From assembly GCF_001982615.1 (NCBI RefSeq), contig NZ_MLCO01000060.1:1-52353 (forward strand): 52,353 nucleotides of DNA, written 5' to 3'. Below are positions 1-8,720 of this stretch, piece after piece. The DNA comes from Teichococcus deserti (GTDB lineage: Bacteria; Pseudomonadota; Alphaproteobacteria; Acetobacterales; Acetobacteraceae). Made by a program: the position numbers and the translations under genes. A model generated the notes under the pieces. That model was not told where the DNA came from. It was given only the letters and a program-made list of their open reading frames with translations, and did no database searches. The first letter of the stretch is position 1. The number at the start of each line of letters is the position of its first letter.

Positions 1-66
1 CTGAAGAAGCATGGGATCGCCGGCCAGGCTGTTTCCGCCATCACGATCGACGCCGGGCAGCCGTAA
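1..66 (+). CDS. C-terminal end of an unidentified protein (partial)
   Basis: The window opens inside a reading frame that runs for 21 codons to TAA at 64-66. The visible residues include a GIAGQAVSAITIDAG stretch. This is loosely like the C-terminal strand of short-chain dehydrogenases (xxGQxxxVDGG), but too little is present to assign a family. A pair of GC hairpins follows immediately, consistent with this being the true end of a transcription unit. Confidence 0.4.
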   Translation: MKKHGIAGQAVSAITIDAGQP

Positions 67-69
67 GAC

Positions 70-117
70 TGGGGGCGCCGCCCCCAGACCCCCGCCGGGG
101 GGATAGTATCCCCCCGG
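70..117 (+). terminator. Two tandem GC-rich hairpins
   Basis: Hairpin one is at 70-86 (arms TGGGGGC/GCCCCCA, loop of 3). Hairpin two is at 95-117 (arms CCGGGGGGAT/ATCCCCCCGG, loop AGT). They lie 3 bases after the stop of the upstream partial gene and before the amidohydrolase. No U-tract follows, so this could be a factor-assisted terminator or a dispersed intergenic repeat rather than a classical intrinsic terminator. Confidence 0.5.
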
Positions 118-142
118 ACCCCGCCTTCAGTCAGGATCCGCC

Positions 143-1534
143 ATGCTCATCACCAACGCCGCCCTCGTCACCTGCAACGACAGCCGTGAAGTGATCGCGC
201 ACCAGGCCATCCTGATCCGCCACAACAAGATCGCCGAAATCGGTGACAGCAAAGCGCTGGAAGCTCAGCACCCGACCGAAGAAAAATTCGACGCCACGGG
301 CCTGGCCGTCACCCCCGGCCTGGTCAACGCCCATACCCACACCGTGCTGACCGCGCTCCGCGGCACCGTGGAAGATTGGGAAGGCGACGTGATCTACGGC
401 TACATGTCGCCGATCTCCTACGCCATGACCGACGAAGAACGCGCGACCATGGCCATGCTCGGCTGCCTGGAAGCCATCCGCAGCGGCACCACCACCCTTG
501 TCGATCCCTTCCGCCATGTGCCGTCCTACGGAAAGGCCATGGCCTCGACCGGACTGCGCCTCTGGCTGTCGGAAAGCTGCGCCGACATCGACACGCGGAA
601 AATCCGCCACGGCGACTACTCGGAGGACGAGGCCTTCGGCGCCCAGTTCCTTGACCGCGCCGAGGCCATGATCGAGAGCCTGCACGGCAGCCACAACGAC
701 CGCGTCCGCTGCCAGGTCGCCGCCCATGCGCCGGACAACTGCTCGCCGCGCATGCTGCGCAGGCTGCTGGACCTGGCCGCCCGCCACGGCCTGACCCGCA
801 CCGTCCACCTGTCGCAAAGCCCCGGCGAGGCCAAGGCCGTCCGCGCCGCCCGCAATGCCACCTCGGCCGAATACCTGGACCGCGAGGGCTTCCTCGGCCG
901 CGACCTCTCCGCCGCGCATTGGACCTTCTGCACCGAATCCGACATCGCGCTGCTGGCCGAGCGCGGCGTCACCATGGCGCATACCCCGGCCAGCATCAGC
1001 CGCCGCCGCGGCATGCACCAGGCGAAGCTCGGCCTGATCCGCGATGCCGGGGTGCGCGTCGCCTTCGGCACCGACAACATGACCGAGGACATGTTCCAGG
1101 CCATGAGCATCGGCTCCATCCTGCACCGCACCGGCCGCGGCCGCGCGACCGAGGGCGGCGTCGCCCCGGGCCCGCAGAAGATCCTGGACGCGGTGACCCG
1201 CGACGCCGCCGGCAGCGTCGGCGCCGAGGCCGAGATCGGCAGCATCGAGGTCGGCAAGAAGGCCGACCTGACCTTCATCGACCTGAACACCCCGGCGATG
1301 CGCCCGGTGGTGCGGCTGGTCTCCAATATTGTTCACTATGGCCATCCGGGCGTGGTGCATTCCGTGATGGTCGACGGCGACTTCGTCATGCGCGACCGCC
1401 GCGTGCTGACCGTCGACGAGCCTGCCCTGCTGGCCGAGGCCCAGGCGGTCACCGAGCGGGTCTGGGGCCGGATGATCGAGCAGAACCCTGATCTGGCGAA
1501 GACGCCCGACCCGCTGCCCTGGTTCCAGATCTAG
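143..1534 (+). CDS. Amidohydrolase, Atz/Trz (cytosine deaminase-like) subfamily
   Basis: A 463-residue cytoplasmic metal-dependent hydrolase or deaminase. The metal-binding HxH is H64/H66 in VNAHTHT. A later His lies in VHLSQSPGEA, another in AHWTF, and the metal Asp is in FGTDNM, the standard order for subtype III amidohydrolases that remove amino or chloro groups from heterocycles. The C-terminus (VGKKADLTFIDL) rebuilds the small beta-sandwich domain. Length is normal for the family. An AGGA sits 8 bases before the ATG. The exact substrate cannot be read from sequence; guanine/cytosine-type bases, S-adenosylhomocysteine and triazines are all handled by relatives. It converges with the transporter operon ending at 1584, so a catabolic link is possible but unproven. 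Confidence 0.85.
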   Translation: MLITNAALVTCNDSREVIAHQAILIRHNKIAEIGDSKALEAQHPTEEKFDATGLAVTPGLVNAHTHTVLTALRGTVEDWEGDVIYGYMSPISYAMTDEERATMAMLGCLEAIRSGTTTLVDPFRHVPSYGKAMASTGLRLWLSESCADIDTRKIRHGDYSEDEAFGAQFLDRAEAMIESLHGSHNDRVRCQVAAHAPDNCSPRMLRRLLDLAARHGLTRTVHLSQSPGEAKAVRAARNATSAEYLDREGFLGRDLSAAHWTFCTESDIALLAERGVTMAHTPASISRRRGMHQAKLGLIRDAGVRVAFGTDNMTEDMFQAMSIGSILHRTGRGRATEGGVAPGPQKILDAVTRDAAGSVGAEAEIGSIEVGKKADLTFIDLNTPAMRPVVRLVSNIVHYGHPGVVHSVMVDGDFVMRDRRVLTVDEPALLAEAQAVTERVWGRMIEQNPDLAKTPDPLPWFQI

Positions 1535-1583
1535 CCTGCGCGACGCGGGGCGCGCCCATCGAGGCACGCCCCCACTGACAGAA

Positions 1584-2570
1584 TCAATCGGCGCGGGCGC
1601 CGGAGTCGCGGACGACCTGCTGCCACATCGGCCGCTCCTTGGCGGCGCGGGTGGCGGCATCCTCGGCCGTGGTCCACAGCGCTGTGGCGCCGCCCTGGAT
1701 GAAGCGTTTCTGCATCGCCTCGTCCTGGGCCACGCGGCGCATGGCGCCGTTCAGCTTCTCGATCACCGCCGGCGGCGTGCCGGCCGGGGCCACGAAGGCG
1801 CCCCAGACGCTGACCACGAAGTTCGGCACGCCGGCCTCGACCATGGTGGGGATGTTGGGCAGGGTCGGCCAGCGCTCGGCGCCGGTCACCGCCAGGCCGC
1901 GCATCCGCCCTTCCTGGATCAGCGAGATCTGCGAGGCCAGGTTGTCCAGCGCCACGTCGACATCGCCCGCCAGCAGCGCCGGCACCACCTGCGCGGCGCC
2001 GCGATAGGGGACATGGGTCGCCTTCACGCCGGTCCGGCCGAACAGCATGGCGCTGGACAGGTGGGTGGTCTGGCCGATGCCGGTCGAGGCGTAGGTGATG
2101 CCGTCAGGCCGGGCCTTCGCCCACGTCAAGAAATCCTGCAGGGTCTGGGCCTTGTTGTGCTCGGGCGCGACGACGGCGATGTTCGGCGTGTCCCAGGCCA
2201 GGCCGATCGGCAGGATGTCCTTCGCCGTGTCGAAGGGCATGCTCTGGAACAGGAACTGGTTGATGGCCATGATGCTGGCCGTCACCGCGCCGATCGTGTA
2301 GCCGTCCGGCGCCGCCTTGGCGACGGCGTCGGTGCCGATATTGCCGCTGGCGCCCGGGCGGTTCTCGATCACCACCGGCTGGCCGAGGCTGGCGCCCATG
2401 CGCTCGGCATAGAGTCGGCTGAGCACGTCGGTCGAGCCGCCCGGCGGATAGGGCACCACCATGCGGATCGGCTTGGCCGGCCAGGCGGGCTGGGCCAGCG
2501 CCGGCCGGGCCAGCGCTCCGGCGGCGGCGGCGGCAAGGGGCAGCGCCAGCAGGCTGCGGCGGTGGGTCAT
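1584..2570 (-). CDS. Bug-family tripartite tricarboxylate transporter substrate-binding protein
   Basis: A 328-residue periplasmic receptor. The N-terminus MTHRRSLLALPLAAAAAGALA ends in an AxA cleavage site and carries a twin Arg. The family hallmarks PIRMVVPYPPGGSTDVLSR and the NRPGASGNIG segment are present, as is the C-terminal half typical of TctC/Bug proteins. I chose the ATG at 2570 because GGGAGAG lies about 8 bases upstream; an in-frame start at 2594 has no such site and would bury the signal peptide. No TctA/TctB membrane partners are nearby. The gene lies 85 bases after the ABC ATPase, as if added to the end of that operon. The ligand is unknown. Confidence 0.85.
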   Translation of the reverse strand: MTHRRSLLALPLAAAAAGALARPALAQPAWPAKPIRMVVPYPPGGSTDVLSRLYAERMGASLGQPVVIENRPGASGNIGTDAVAKAAPDGYTIGAVTASIMAINQFLFQSMPFDTAKDILPIGLAWDTPNIAVVAPEHNKAQTLQDFLTWAKARPDGITYASTGIGQTTHLSSAMLFGRTGVKATHVPYRGAAQVVPALLAGDVDVALDNLASQISLIQEGRMRGLAVTGAERWPTLPNIPTMVEAGVPNFVVSVWGAFVAPAGTPPAVIEKLNGAMRRVAQDEAMQKRFIQGGATALWTTAEDAATRAAKERPMWQQVVRDSGARAD

Positions 2571-2655
2571 CGTCTCGTCTCTCCCGGTCAACACGCCGTC
2601 TTCGCGGCGTCGGGAGCGAGCATCGGCCAGGCCGGGCGCGGCTGTCCAGCGCCCT

Positions 2656-3744
2656 TCAGCCGCGGCGGGGCAGGGCGGCGCCGTCGACGCGGAACAGGTG
2701 GCAGGCCTCGGGCGGCAGGTGCAACCGCCCTGCCATGCCGCGCTGCAGGCGGCCGCCTTCCGGAATGCGGGCGGTCAGCAGCGTGCCGTCGGGGGCGCGC
2801 AGATAGGCCAGCTGCTCCTCGCCGAGCTCTTCCACCACCTCGATCGGGCCGCTGATGGCCGGGCCCTCGCCCTCGAGGCGCAGATGCTCGGGGCGGATGC
2901 CCAGCGTCAGCGCCTCGCCGGGCTGGGCGCTGGCGCGGTCCACAGGCACCGCCAGGCTCGCCCCGCCCGGCAGCGCCACGGTGACGGTCTTGCCGTCGCT
3001 CTCCTCGGCATGCACAGCAAAAAAGTTCATGCGGGTGGCGCCGATGAAGCCGGCGACGAAGAGGTTGCGCGGGTGGCGATACAGCTCCAACGGGCTGCCC
3101 ACCTGCTCGACCCGCCCGGCATTCAGCACGACGATGCGGTCGGCCAGCGTCATCGCCTCCACCTGGTCATGGGTGACGTAGATCATGGTGGTCTTCAGCG
3201 ACTGGTGCAGCCGCGCGATCTCGATCCGCATCTGGCCGCGCAGGCTGGCATCGAGATTCGACAGCGGCTCGTCGAACAGGAAGACCTGCGGCGCGCGGAT
3301 GATGGCGCGGCCGATCGCCACCCGCTGCCGCTGCCCGCCCGACAGCTGCTTCGGCAGCCGGTCCAGCAGCGGCGTCAGCTCCAGGATGCGCGCCACCTCC
3401 TGCAGCTTCTCTTCCACGGCGGCGCGCTCGCTGCGCTTCGCCTGCAGGCCGAAGGCGATGTTCTCGCGCACCGTCATATGCGGATAGAGGGCATAGGACT
3501 GGAAGACCATGGCGATGCCGCGCTCGCGCGGGGCCTTGGCGGTCATGTCCTCGCCGCCGATGCGGATGCTGCCGCCCGAGACGCTCTCCAGCCCGGCCAC
3601 CAGCCGCAGCAGCGTCGACTTGCCGCAGCCGGAGGGGCCGACGAAGACGCAGAACTCGCCATCGGCGATGTCGAGGTCGACGTCGCGGATGATCTCGGCG
3701 CCGTCGAAGCGCTTGCGCAAGCCGCGCAGTTCCAGGCTGGCCAT
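2656..3744 (-). CDS. ABC transporter ATP-binding protein, carbohydrate type (MalK/UgpC-like)
   Basis: A 362-residue cytoplasmic ATPase that powers import by the two permeases encoded upstream. Walker A is GPSGCGKST at residues 36-44, the signature LSGGQRQRV at about 134-142, Walker B VFLFDEP at about 154-160, and the switch His follows in VTHD. Residues from about 235 onward form a TOBE-type regulatory domain ([10 protein letters not shown]), as in MalK, UgpC and MsmK. It lies 19 bases after the second permease and belongs to the same operon. The substrate is probably a sugar, sugar alcohol or glycerol phosphate derivative, from family resemblance only. Confidence 0.92.
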   Translation of the reverse strand: MASLELRGLRKRFDGAEIIRDVDLDIADGEFCVFVGPSGCGKSTLLRLVAGLESVSGGSIRIGGEDMTAKAPRERGIAMVFQSYALYPHMTVRENIAFGLQAKRSERAAVEEKLQEVARILELTPLLDRLPKQLSGGQRQRVAIGRAIIRAPQVFLFDEPLSNLDASLRGQMRIEIARLHQSLKTTMIYVTHDQVEAMTLADRIVVLNAGRVEQVGSPLELYRHPRNLFVAGFIGATRMNFFAVHAEESDGKTVTVALPGGASLAVPVDRASAQPGEALTLGIRPEHLRLEGEGPAISGPIEVVEELGEEQLAYLRAPDGTLLTARIPEGGRLQRGMAGRLHLPPEACHLFRVDGAALPRRG

Positions 3745-3763
3745 GGGGCGGTTCTCCGGCAGC

Positions 3764-4591
3764 TCAGCCCTTCACCGCGCCGGCGGTGAGGCCCGAGACG
3801 ATCTTGCGCTGGAAGGCGACGACCAGCGCGACGATCGGGATGGTGACGACGGTGGAGGCGGCCATGACCAGGCCCCAGGGCAGCTCCTGCCGGCTGCCGC
3901 CGCTGAGCAGCGCGATGGCGACCGGCACGGTCCGCGTCTCCTCGGAAAGCGTGAAGGTCAGGGCGAAGAGGAACTCGTTCCAGCTGACGATGAAGGCCAG
4001 CAGGGCGGTCGGCGCCAGCGCCGGCCAGAGCAGCGGCAGCAATACCCGCGTCACCACGGTCAGCGCGCTGGCGCCGTCGGCATAGGCGGCCTCTTCCAGC
4101 TCCTTCGGCAGCTCGCGCATGAAGGTGGTCAGCACCCAGATGGTGAAGGGCAGCGTCAGCATCAGGTTGGCCAGCATCAGCCCGGGCAGGGTGTCGTAGA
4201 GGCCCAAAGCGCGGATCAGCTCGAACATGCCGGACAGCACGGCGATCTGCGGGAACATCGATACGCCGAGGATGGTCAGCAGCAGCGCGTAGCGGCCGCG
4301 GAAGCGCACCCGCCCCAGCGCATAGGCGGCGCCGACCGCCAGGACCAGCGAGACGCCGGTCACCGTCGCCGCCACCAGCACCGAGTTCAGGATGGTCCGG
4401 CCGAAATCCTGCTGGGTGAAGACCAGCTCGTAGTTCCGCGGATCCAGCGCCTCCGGCAGCATCGCCGGCACGAACAGGAAGCTGCCGGAGCGGAAGGAGG
4501 TGACCAGCGCGTGGTAGAAAGGAAACAGCGCGAAGGCGCCGATCGCCAGCAGCAGGAGCGCGAAGCCGAGGTGGCGGGCGAGCCGGATCAT
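3764..4591 (-). CDS. ABC transporter permease, MalG/UgpE type
   Basis: A 275-residue inner-membrane protein starting [15 protein letters not shown]. It has about six hydrophobic segments and the EAA loop ([18 protein letters not shown]) that docks on the ATPase. Length is normal for the MalG family. The start overlaps the stop of the first permease as ATGA at 4588-4591, indicating translational coupling. Longer in-frame extensions upstream read through the other permease gene and are not real. Confidence 0.92.
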   Translation of the reverse strand: MIRLARHLGFALLLLAIGAFALFPFYHALVTSFRSGSFLFVPAMLPEALDPRNYELVFTQQDFGRTILNSVLVAATVTGVSLVLAVGAAYALGRVRFRGRYALLLTILGVSMFPQIAVLSGMFELIRALGLYDTLPGLMLANLMLTLPFTIWVLTTFMRELPKELEEAAYADGASALTVVTRVLLPLLWPALAPTALLAFIVSWNEFLFALTFTLSEETRTVPVAIALLSGGSRQELPWGLVMAASTVVTIPIVALVVAFQRKIVSGLTAGAVKG

Positions 4592-5523
4592 CGCGCCGCC
4601 TCGCCATCCAGCTTCAGCCGGCCGAGCAGCACGACGCTCAGCGTCAGCAGCGCGATCACCAGGAAGAGCAGGGTGGAAGCGGCCGAGCCCTGGCCGACAT
4701 CCTGGAACTCCACCAGCAGTTGCCGCGCATAGACCGACATCGACATGGTGCCGGCGGAATTGGCGGTGAGCACATAGATCAGGTCGAAAACCCGCAGCGC
4801 GTCCAGCGCCCGGAAGATCAGCGCGACAGTCAGTGCCGGGCGGATCAGCGGCAATGTCACGCGGAAGAAGACACGGACCGGATGGATGCCGTCGACGCGG
4901 GCGGCCTCGTAGCAGTCGGTCGGCAGCATCTGCAGGGCGGCCAGGATCAGCAGCGCCATGAAGGGCGTGGTCTTCCAGACATCGACGATGACCACGGCCC
5001 AGAGCGCGGTGTCGGCATTCGCCATCCAGGCCACCGGCGCGTCGATCAGCCCCAGTCCCATCAGCGCATGGTTGATGACGCCGAACTGGTCGTTGAGCAT
5101 CCAGGACCAGATCCGCGCCGAGACGATGGTCGGGATCGCCCAGGGGATCAGCACCACCGCCCGCACCAGCCCGCGCATCGGGAAGCGGGCATTGAGGGCG
5201 AGGGCCACCACCATTCCCAGCACCGCCTCCAGCCCCACCGAGACGAGCGCGAACCACAGCGTCCGCCAGACCGCGTCCCACCACAGCGGATCGGCCAGCA
5301 CGCCGAGCCATTCGCCCTCATAGCGTTCCAGGTAATTGGCGAAGCCGATGAAGCGCGCCTCGGACAGGCGGCCGAGCTCGGCATCCGTCAGGCTGAACCA
5401 GATGGTGCGGGCCAGCGGCCAGCCGGCGACCGCCAGCAGCACCACCAGCGTCGGCGCCAGGAAGATCCAGGCGGCGCGGATGCGGGCGCGGACCAGCCCG
5501 GATTCGACCGGCCTTGCCTCCAT
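4588..5523 (-). CDS. ABC transporter permease, MalF/UgpA type
   Basis: A 311-residue inner-membrane protein. The first membrane span begins near residue 18 (AAWIFLAPTLVVLLAVAGWPL), followed by five more. The EAA loop is EAARVDGIHPVRVFF. The start at 5523 (METMEARP context, ATG GAG GCA) lies 8 bases after the stop of the solute-binding protein gene, and its stop overlaps the next permease. The order binding protein, permease, permease, ATPase is the usual one for carbohydrate uptake ABC operons. Confidence 0.9.
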   Translation of the reverse strand: MEARPVESGLVRARIRAAWIFLAPTLVVLLAVAGWPLARTIWFSLTDAELGRLSEARFIGFANYLERYEGEWLGVLADPLWWDAVWRTLWFALVSVGLEAVLGMVVALALNARFPMRGLVRAVVLIPWAIPTIVSARIWSWMLNDQFGVINHALMGLGLIDAPVAWMANADTALWAVVIVDVWKTTPFMALLILAALQMLPTDCYEAARVDGIHPVRVFFRVTLPLIRPALTVALIFRALDALRVFDLIYVLTANSAGTMSMSVYARQLLVEFQDVGQGSAASTLLFLVIALLTLSVVLLGRLKLDGEAAR

Positions 5524-5531
5524 GGTCCCGC

Positions 5532-6806
5532 TCACCAGCCGCGCCGCCCGATGCGGCGCAGGTCCTGGGCCAGGCCTTCCAGCGCCGGATCGGCCTGTTG
5601 CCGCCCGGCCAGCACCCCATGCACCCGGGTCCAGAAGGCGTTGGAGACCCGGTTGTACTTGCTGCCCGCCGCCAGGGACGGCCGCGCCACCGCGCCGCTG
5701 AAGGTCGGGAACAGGGTGCGGAAGAAGGGATTGGCCTTCAGCACCTCGGGGTCTTCGTAAAGCGCGGGCAGCGTCGGATTGTAGGCGGCGACCACGGCGC
5801 GGCGCTTCTGCTCGGCCGTGTCGGTCAGGTACATGACCAGGGCTGCGGCCTCGGCCGGGTGGCGGGAATAGCGCGAGACGCCGAGATTCCAGCCGCCCAG
5901 CACGCCCGTCGGCGCGTCGCCAGGTTCCCGGGGCAGGGGGGCGATGCCCACCTTGCCCCGCACCGGGCTGTCCTCGCCCTCGGCCAGGGCCCAGGCATAG
6001 GGCCAGTTGCGCATGAAGACGGCGTTGCCCGACTGGAACAACCCGCGCGCCTCTTCCTCGGTATAGGTCAGCACGCCTTCGGGGGCGATCCGGCCGATCC
6101 AGCCGCCGGCGCGGGCGAGGGCTGCCCGGGCGCGGTCGTTGTCGATGGTGACATGGGCCTGGGCATCCAGGATGGTGCCGCCGCCCGAGCCCGCCACCCA
6201 TTCCAGCGCATTGACCGTCAGCCCCTCATAGGCGCGGCCCTGGAAGACATAGCCCCAGAGCGGCTGGCTGCCGGGCGGGGCCGCGGCGCGCTCGGCCTGC
6301 TGGATGGCTGCCGCCGTCTCGGTCAGCGCTTCCCAGGTCGAGGGCACGGCGCGCCCGTGCTTCTCCAGCAGGTCGCGGCGATAGAACAGCACGCCGGCAT
6401 CGGTGTAGAGCGGCATGGCGATCAGCCTTCCGTCCACCGTGTTGTTGGCGATGATGGCGGGGAAGTGCCGCGCCTCGGCGCCCCGGGAGAAGGGCTTCAG
6501 GTCGATGAAATGATGGCCGAGGATGCCGGGCCAGACCACGTCGATCTGGTAGACGTCGATCTGCGGCGCGGCGCCGGCGAGCATCATCTGGTACAGCGCC
6601 AGCCGCTCGCTGGCCGAATTCGGCACCGAGACGATCTTCACGCTGTGGCCCGATTGCCGCGCCCAGGCCTCGGCCCCGTCGCGGCAGAGCTCGAGCTCCT
6701 GCCCCAGCGCACCGCAGGAGATGGTGACCTCGACCGCCGCGACCGGCCGCGCCGCCGCAAGGCCGAGGCCGGCCGCCAGCAGGAATGCGAGGCAGCGTCG
6801 GATCAT
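5532..6806 (-). CDS. ABC transporter solute-binding protein, family 1
   Basis: A 424-residue periplasmic binding protein. The signal peptide is MIRRCLAFLLAAGLGLAAARPVAA (read in two halves), with cleavage before VEVTIS. The fold resembles MalE/UgpB family 1 proteins: the WARQSGHSVKIVSVP beginning, the DVYQIDVVWPG segment and the GGWNLGVSRYS loop near the C-terminal third. A GGAAGGAG site lies 8 bases before the ATG at 6806, which decides the start. It is the first gene of the minus-strand uptake operon running down to 1584. The ligand is not identifiable; trehalose/maltose-like ThuE proteins are the nearest type I recognise, from memory. Confidence 0.88.
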   Translation of the reverse strand: MIRRCLAFLLAAGLGLAAARPVAAVEVTISCGALGQELELCRDGAEAWARQSGHSVKIVSVPNSASERLALYQMMLAGAAPQIDVYQIDVVWPGILGHHFIDLKPFSRGAEARHFPAIIANNTVDGRLIAMPLYTDAGVLFYRRDLLEKHGRAVPSTWEALTETAAAIQQAERAAAPPGSQPLWGYVFQGRAYEGLTVNALEWVAGSGGGTILDAQAHVTIDNDRARAALARAGGWIGRIAPEGVLTYTEEEARGLFQSGNAVFMRNWPYAWALAEGEDSPVRGKVGIAPLPREPGDAPTGVLGGWNLGVSRYSRHPAEAAALVMYLTDTAEQKRRAVVAAYNPTLPALYEDPEVLKANPFFRTLFPTFSGAVARPSLAAGSKYNRVSNAFWTRVHGVLAGRQQADPALEGLAQDLRRIGRRGW

Positions 6807-6972
6807 CGGCGTCTCCTTCCGGATCTCGGGACAGGGCGCCATGGAGGCACCGGGCACCGCCGGAGGGGCCAGGGCGGGCAAGGGGCCGTCCAGGGCTAAA
6901 CGCCGTGGCCGCGCCCGGCAAGCCAAGCCGGGCGACGGGTCAAGCCATTGTGACGGTGGGCTTGCGACGAAA

Positions 6973-7000
6973 AGGGCCGGGACCTTGCGGTCCCGGCCCT
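6973..7000 (-). terminator. Intrinsic terminator of the 7026-7361 gene
   Basis: A perfect 12-bp stem (AGGGCCGGGACC with its complement) and a 4-base loop, followed on the minus strand by TTTT. It sits 25 bases after the stop of the small secreted protein gene and before the ABC operon, so it insulates the two. Confidence 0.8.
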
Positions 7001-7025
7001 GATCCGGCCTGCCAGAAAAGGCGGC

Positions 7026-7361
7026 TCAGCGGATGGTGTAGGTGCTGACCTCGCAAACATTGACACCGCGGCGCTCGATGCGCTGGCCGCCCTGCAGCAC
7101 GGTCAGGAAGTCGAAGACGCAGGCGCCGGTGCCGTCGTCGATGTTGATGGTCACAGACTGACCCGGCTCCAGCACATCATTGCCCAGGATGTCCTCTTCC
7201 CAGCTCGATCGCTTCGAGTTCGAGGCATGGAAGGAGACGATGGTGGTGCGCGAAGCGTTCACCAGCTGGACCCGACGGTCCTGCGCCTCCGCCGGGGAGG
7301 GCGCGAAGCTGACGGCGGCGGCGGCGGCGATGAGGGAGGCTGCGAGGAAACGGCGAAGCAT
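7026..7361 (-). CDS. Small secreted protein of unknown function
   Basis: A 111-residue protein starting MLRRFLAASLIAAAAAVSF, a clear signal peptide with cleavage after AEA. The mature part begins QDRRVQLVNASRTTIVSF and contains SWEEDILG, LEPGQSVTINIDDGTGACVFDF and two Cys (CVFDF, VNVCEV) that could form a disulfide. I recognise it as a small periplasmic family common in Rhodobacter- and Acetobacteraceae-type genomes, often misnamed argininosuccinate lyase in databases. No enzymatic motif is visible. The ATG at 7361 is preferred; an upstream TTG at 7376 would precede the signal peptide. A strong terminator follows. Confidence 0.75.
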   Translation of the reverse strand: MLRRFLAASLIAAAAAVSFAPSPAEAQDRRVQLVNASRTTIVSFHASNSKRSSWEEDILGNDVLEPGQSVTINIDDGTGACVFDFLTVLQGGQRIERRGVNVCEVSTYTIR

Positions 7362-7620
7362 GACTCGGCTTTCCAAGGGTTGGTGCCGCTATTCTGCCGC
7401 GCTTTCGCTCCGCCGTCGCTGGGATTGCGATATATTTCTGGGCCTGCAACGCAAATTCGCGACTGCGAACAAGGGCTTGTGACCAGCCTTGCTCACTTTT
7501 CAGAGATTGGCGCCAGCCGGAACCCTGTGCCTCTGGAAACGCGAACGGCGGAGGCGGGCTGGGGGGCCACGCTCCGCCGAGGGGATAGGCGTCGTCGGGG
7601 AAGGAGGGAAGAAGGGCGAC

Positions 7621-7797
7621 TTACCAGCGGCCGTAAGAGCCCATGCTCAGGGTGCTGCGCTCGCCATAGCTGTTCCAGGCGGCCTGCGTCTCGGCGCGGT
7701 CGGAGAGGACGGCGTCGTCACGGGCGCGGTCGGCGGCCAGGGCGGCGACGCGGCGCTCGGAAACCAGATCCTTGGCGGGCTGCTTACGGAAGAACAT
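7621..7797 (-). CDS. Small hypothetical protein
   Basis: A 58-residue charged protein starting MFFRKQPAKDLVSERR and ending STLSMGSYGRW. The start at 7797 is fixed by a strong AGGAGG about 6 bases upstream. An in-frame extension (MAQKQEVA..) would have its own start but no comparable site. The middle is an Ala/Arg/Asp-rich helix-like stretch. There is no signal peptide or membrane segment and no recognised family. Confidence 0.6.
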   Translation of the reverse strand: MFFRKQPAKDLVSERRVAALAADRARDDAVLSDRAETQAAWNSYGERSTLSMGSYGRW

Positions 7798-8720
7798 GGC
7801 GACCTCCTGCTTCTGCGCCATATTTGCGGCAGGCTGCCGCCATAATCCAGACACAAAATCGACAGGCAGGCACATTTCCGCCTTATTTTCGCCTTGATTG
7901 CGGCGGGGCCGGAGAGTGCAGCCAGGGAAAACAGGCAGTTCCAGGCCACAAGCCAAGGCTTGTCCGTGCAGAAGAAGCCTGCCGCCGGCGTCCGCACCCA
8001 AGAGAAACCGTTGAATGCCGGCAAGGTGCCTGCGATTCGACTGGATTGGGGTGCGGCCGGGAACTTGCCATCTCTTGGCTTGGAGGCCCTGAGGGCGGCG
8101 CGGCCTTAGCCCGTATCATCCTGGCTGGACTGTTGCTTGCTGAAACATTGCACCGGCGAGAGCCAACGGGCGGGGGGCAAATAAGGCGGCGATGCGGCGT
8201 CCCGCTCCAGCTTGCCACATTTGCACGAAGCCGGACGTTGCTTGTGCGGCCAAGTCGCCATCCGGTGCGCAAGCCGACCCAAAAGCAAAGCCCAAGCCAA
8301 ACAGCAGAAAGCCGGAAGGGGCATGGCCCGTCCGGCTTGGATGACTTCTTCGCTTTTACTGGAAGAGGATGGCTGGGGAACCTGGATTCCCTGATCAGCC
8401 GACCACGCTCTAGGCCTTCAAGGCTTTCCAGGCCGCCCGCGAAGGATTTGTGGACCACGAATCCGGACCCGTCAACCGCGTCACCCGGACGGCAGTGAAG
8501 CACCGCAGGCACCGCTGAGTCCCCCCGCCGACCGCCTCCGCCTGCCCAGAATTCCTTGTCATCGTCCTGGGTGGCCGGTGCGCCCGCACCAGCGGTCCAG
8601 TCCCTGATCGCTGGACATAACGGTTCTTCAGGCGGCCGTTCCGGCGTCATCGCGAACCTCTTGTCCTTGCATGCGTGCAGTAATGCCTGGCGGCCTGAGC
8701 CCGCGACCGCTGTGGTCCCA
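7798..8720. other. Gene-poor interval before the AAA+ ATPase
   Basis: About 920 bases with no convincing gene. The longest open frame (minus, 7883-8734) starts inside the AAA+ gene and encodes a low-complexity, Pro/Arg/Ser-rich product that looks like GC-driven chance. A short minus ORF from about 8650 (MTPERPPEEP..) has a weak AGAGG site but no family resemblance. I see no tRNA or insertion-sequence end. The interval may be the left edge of an acquired segment. Confidence 0.4.

Noticed and set aside
131-1660. A 509-codon minus-strand frame
   Set aside because: It is antisense to the amidohydrolase and has no family pattern.
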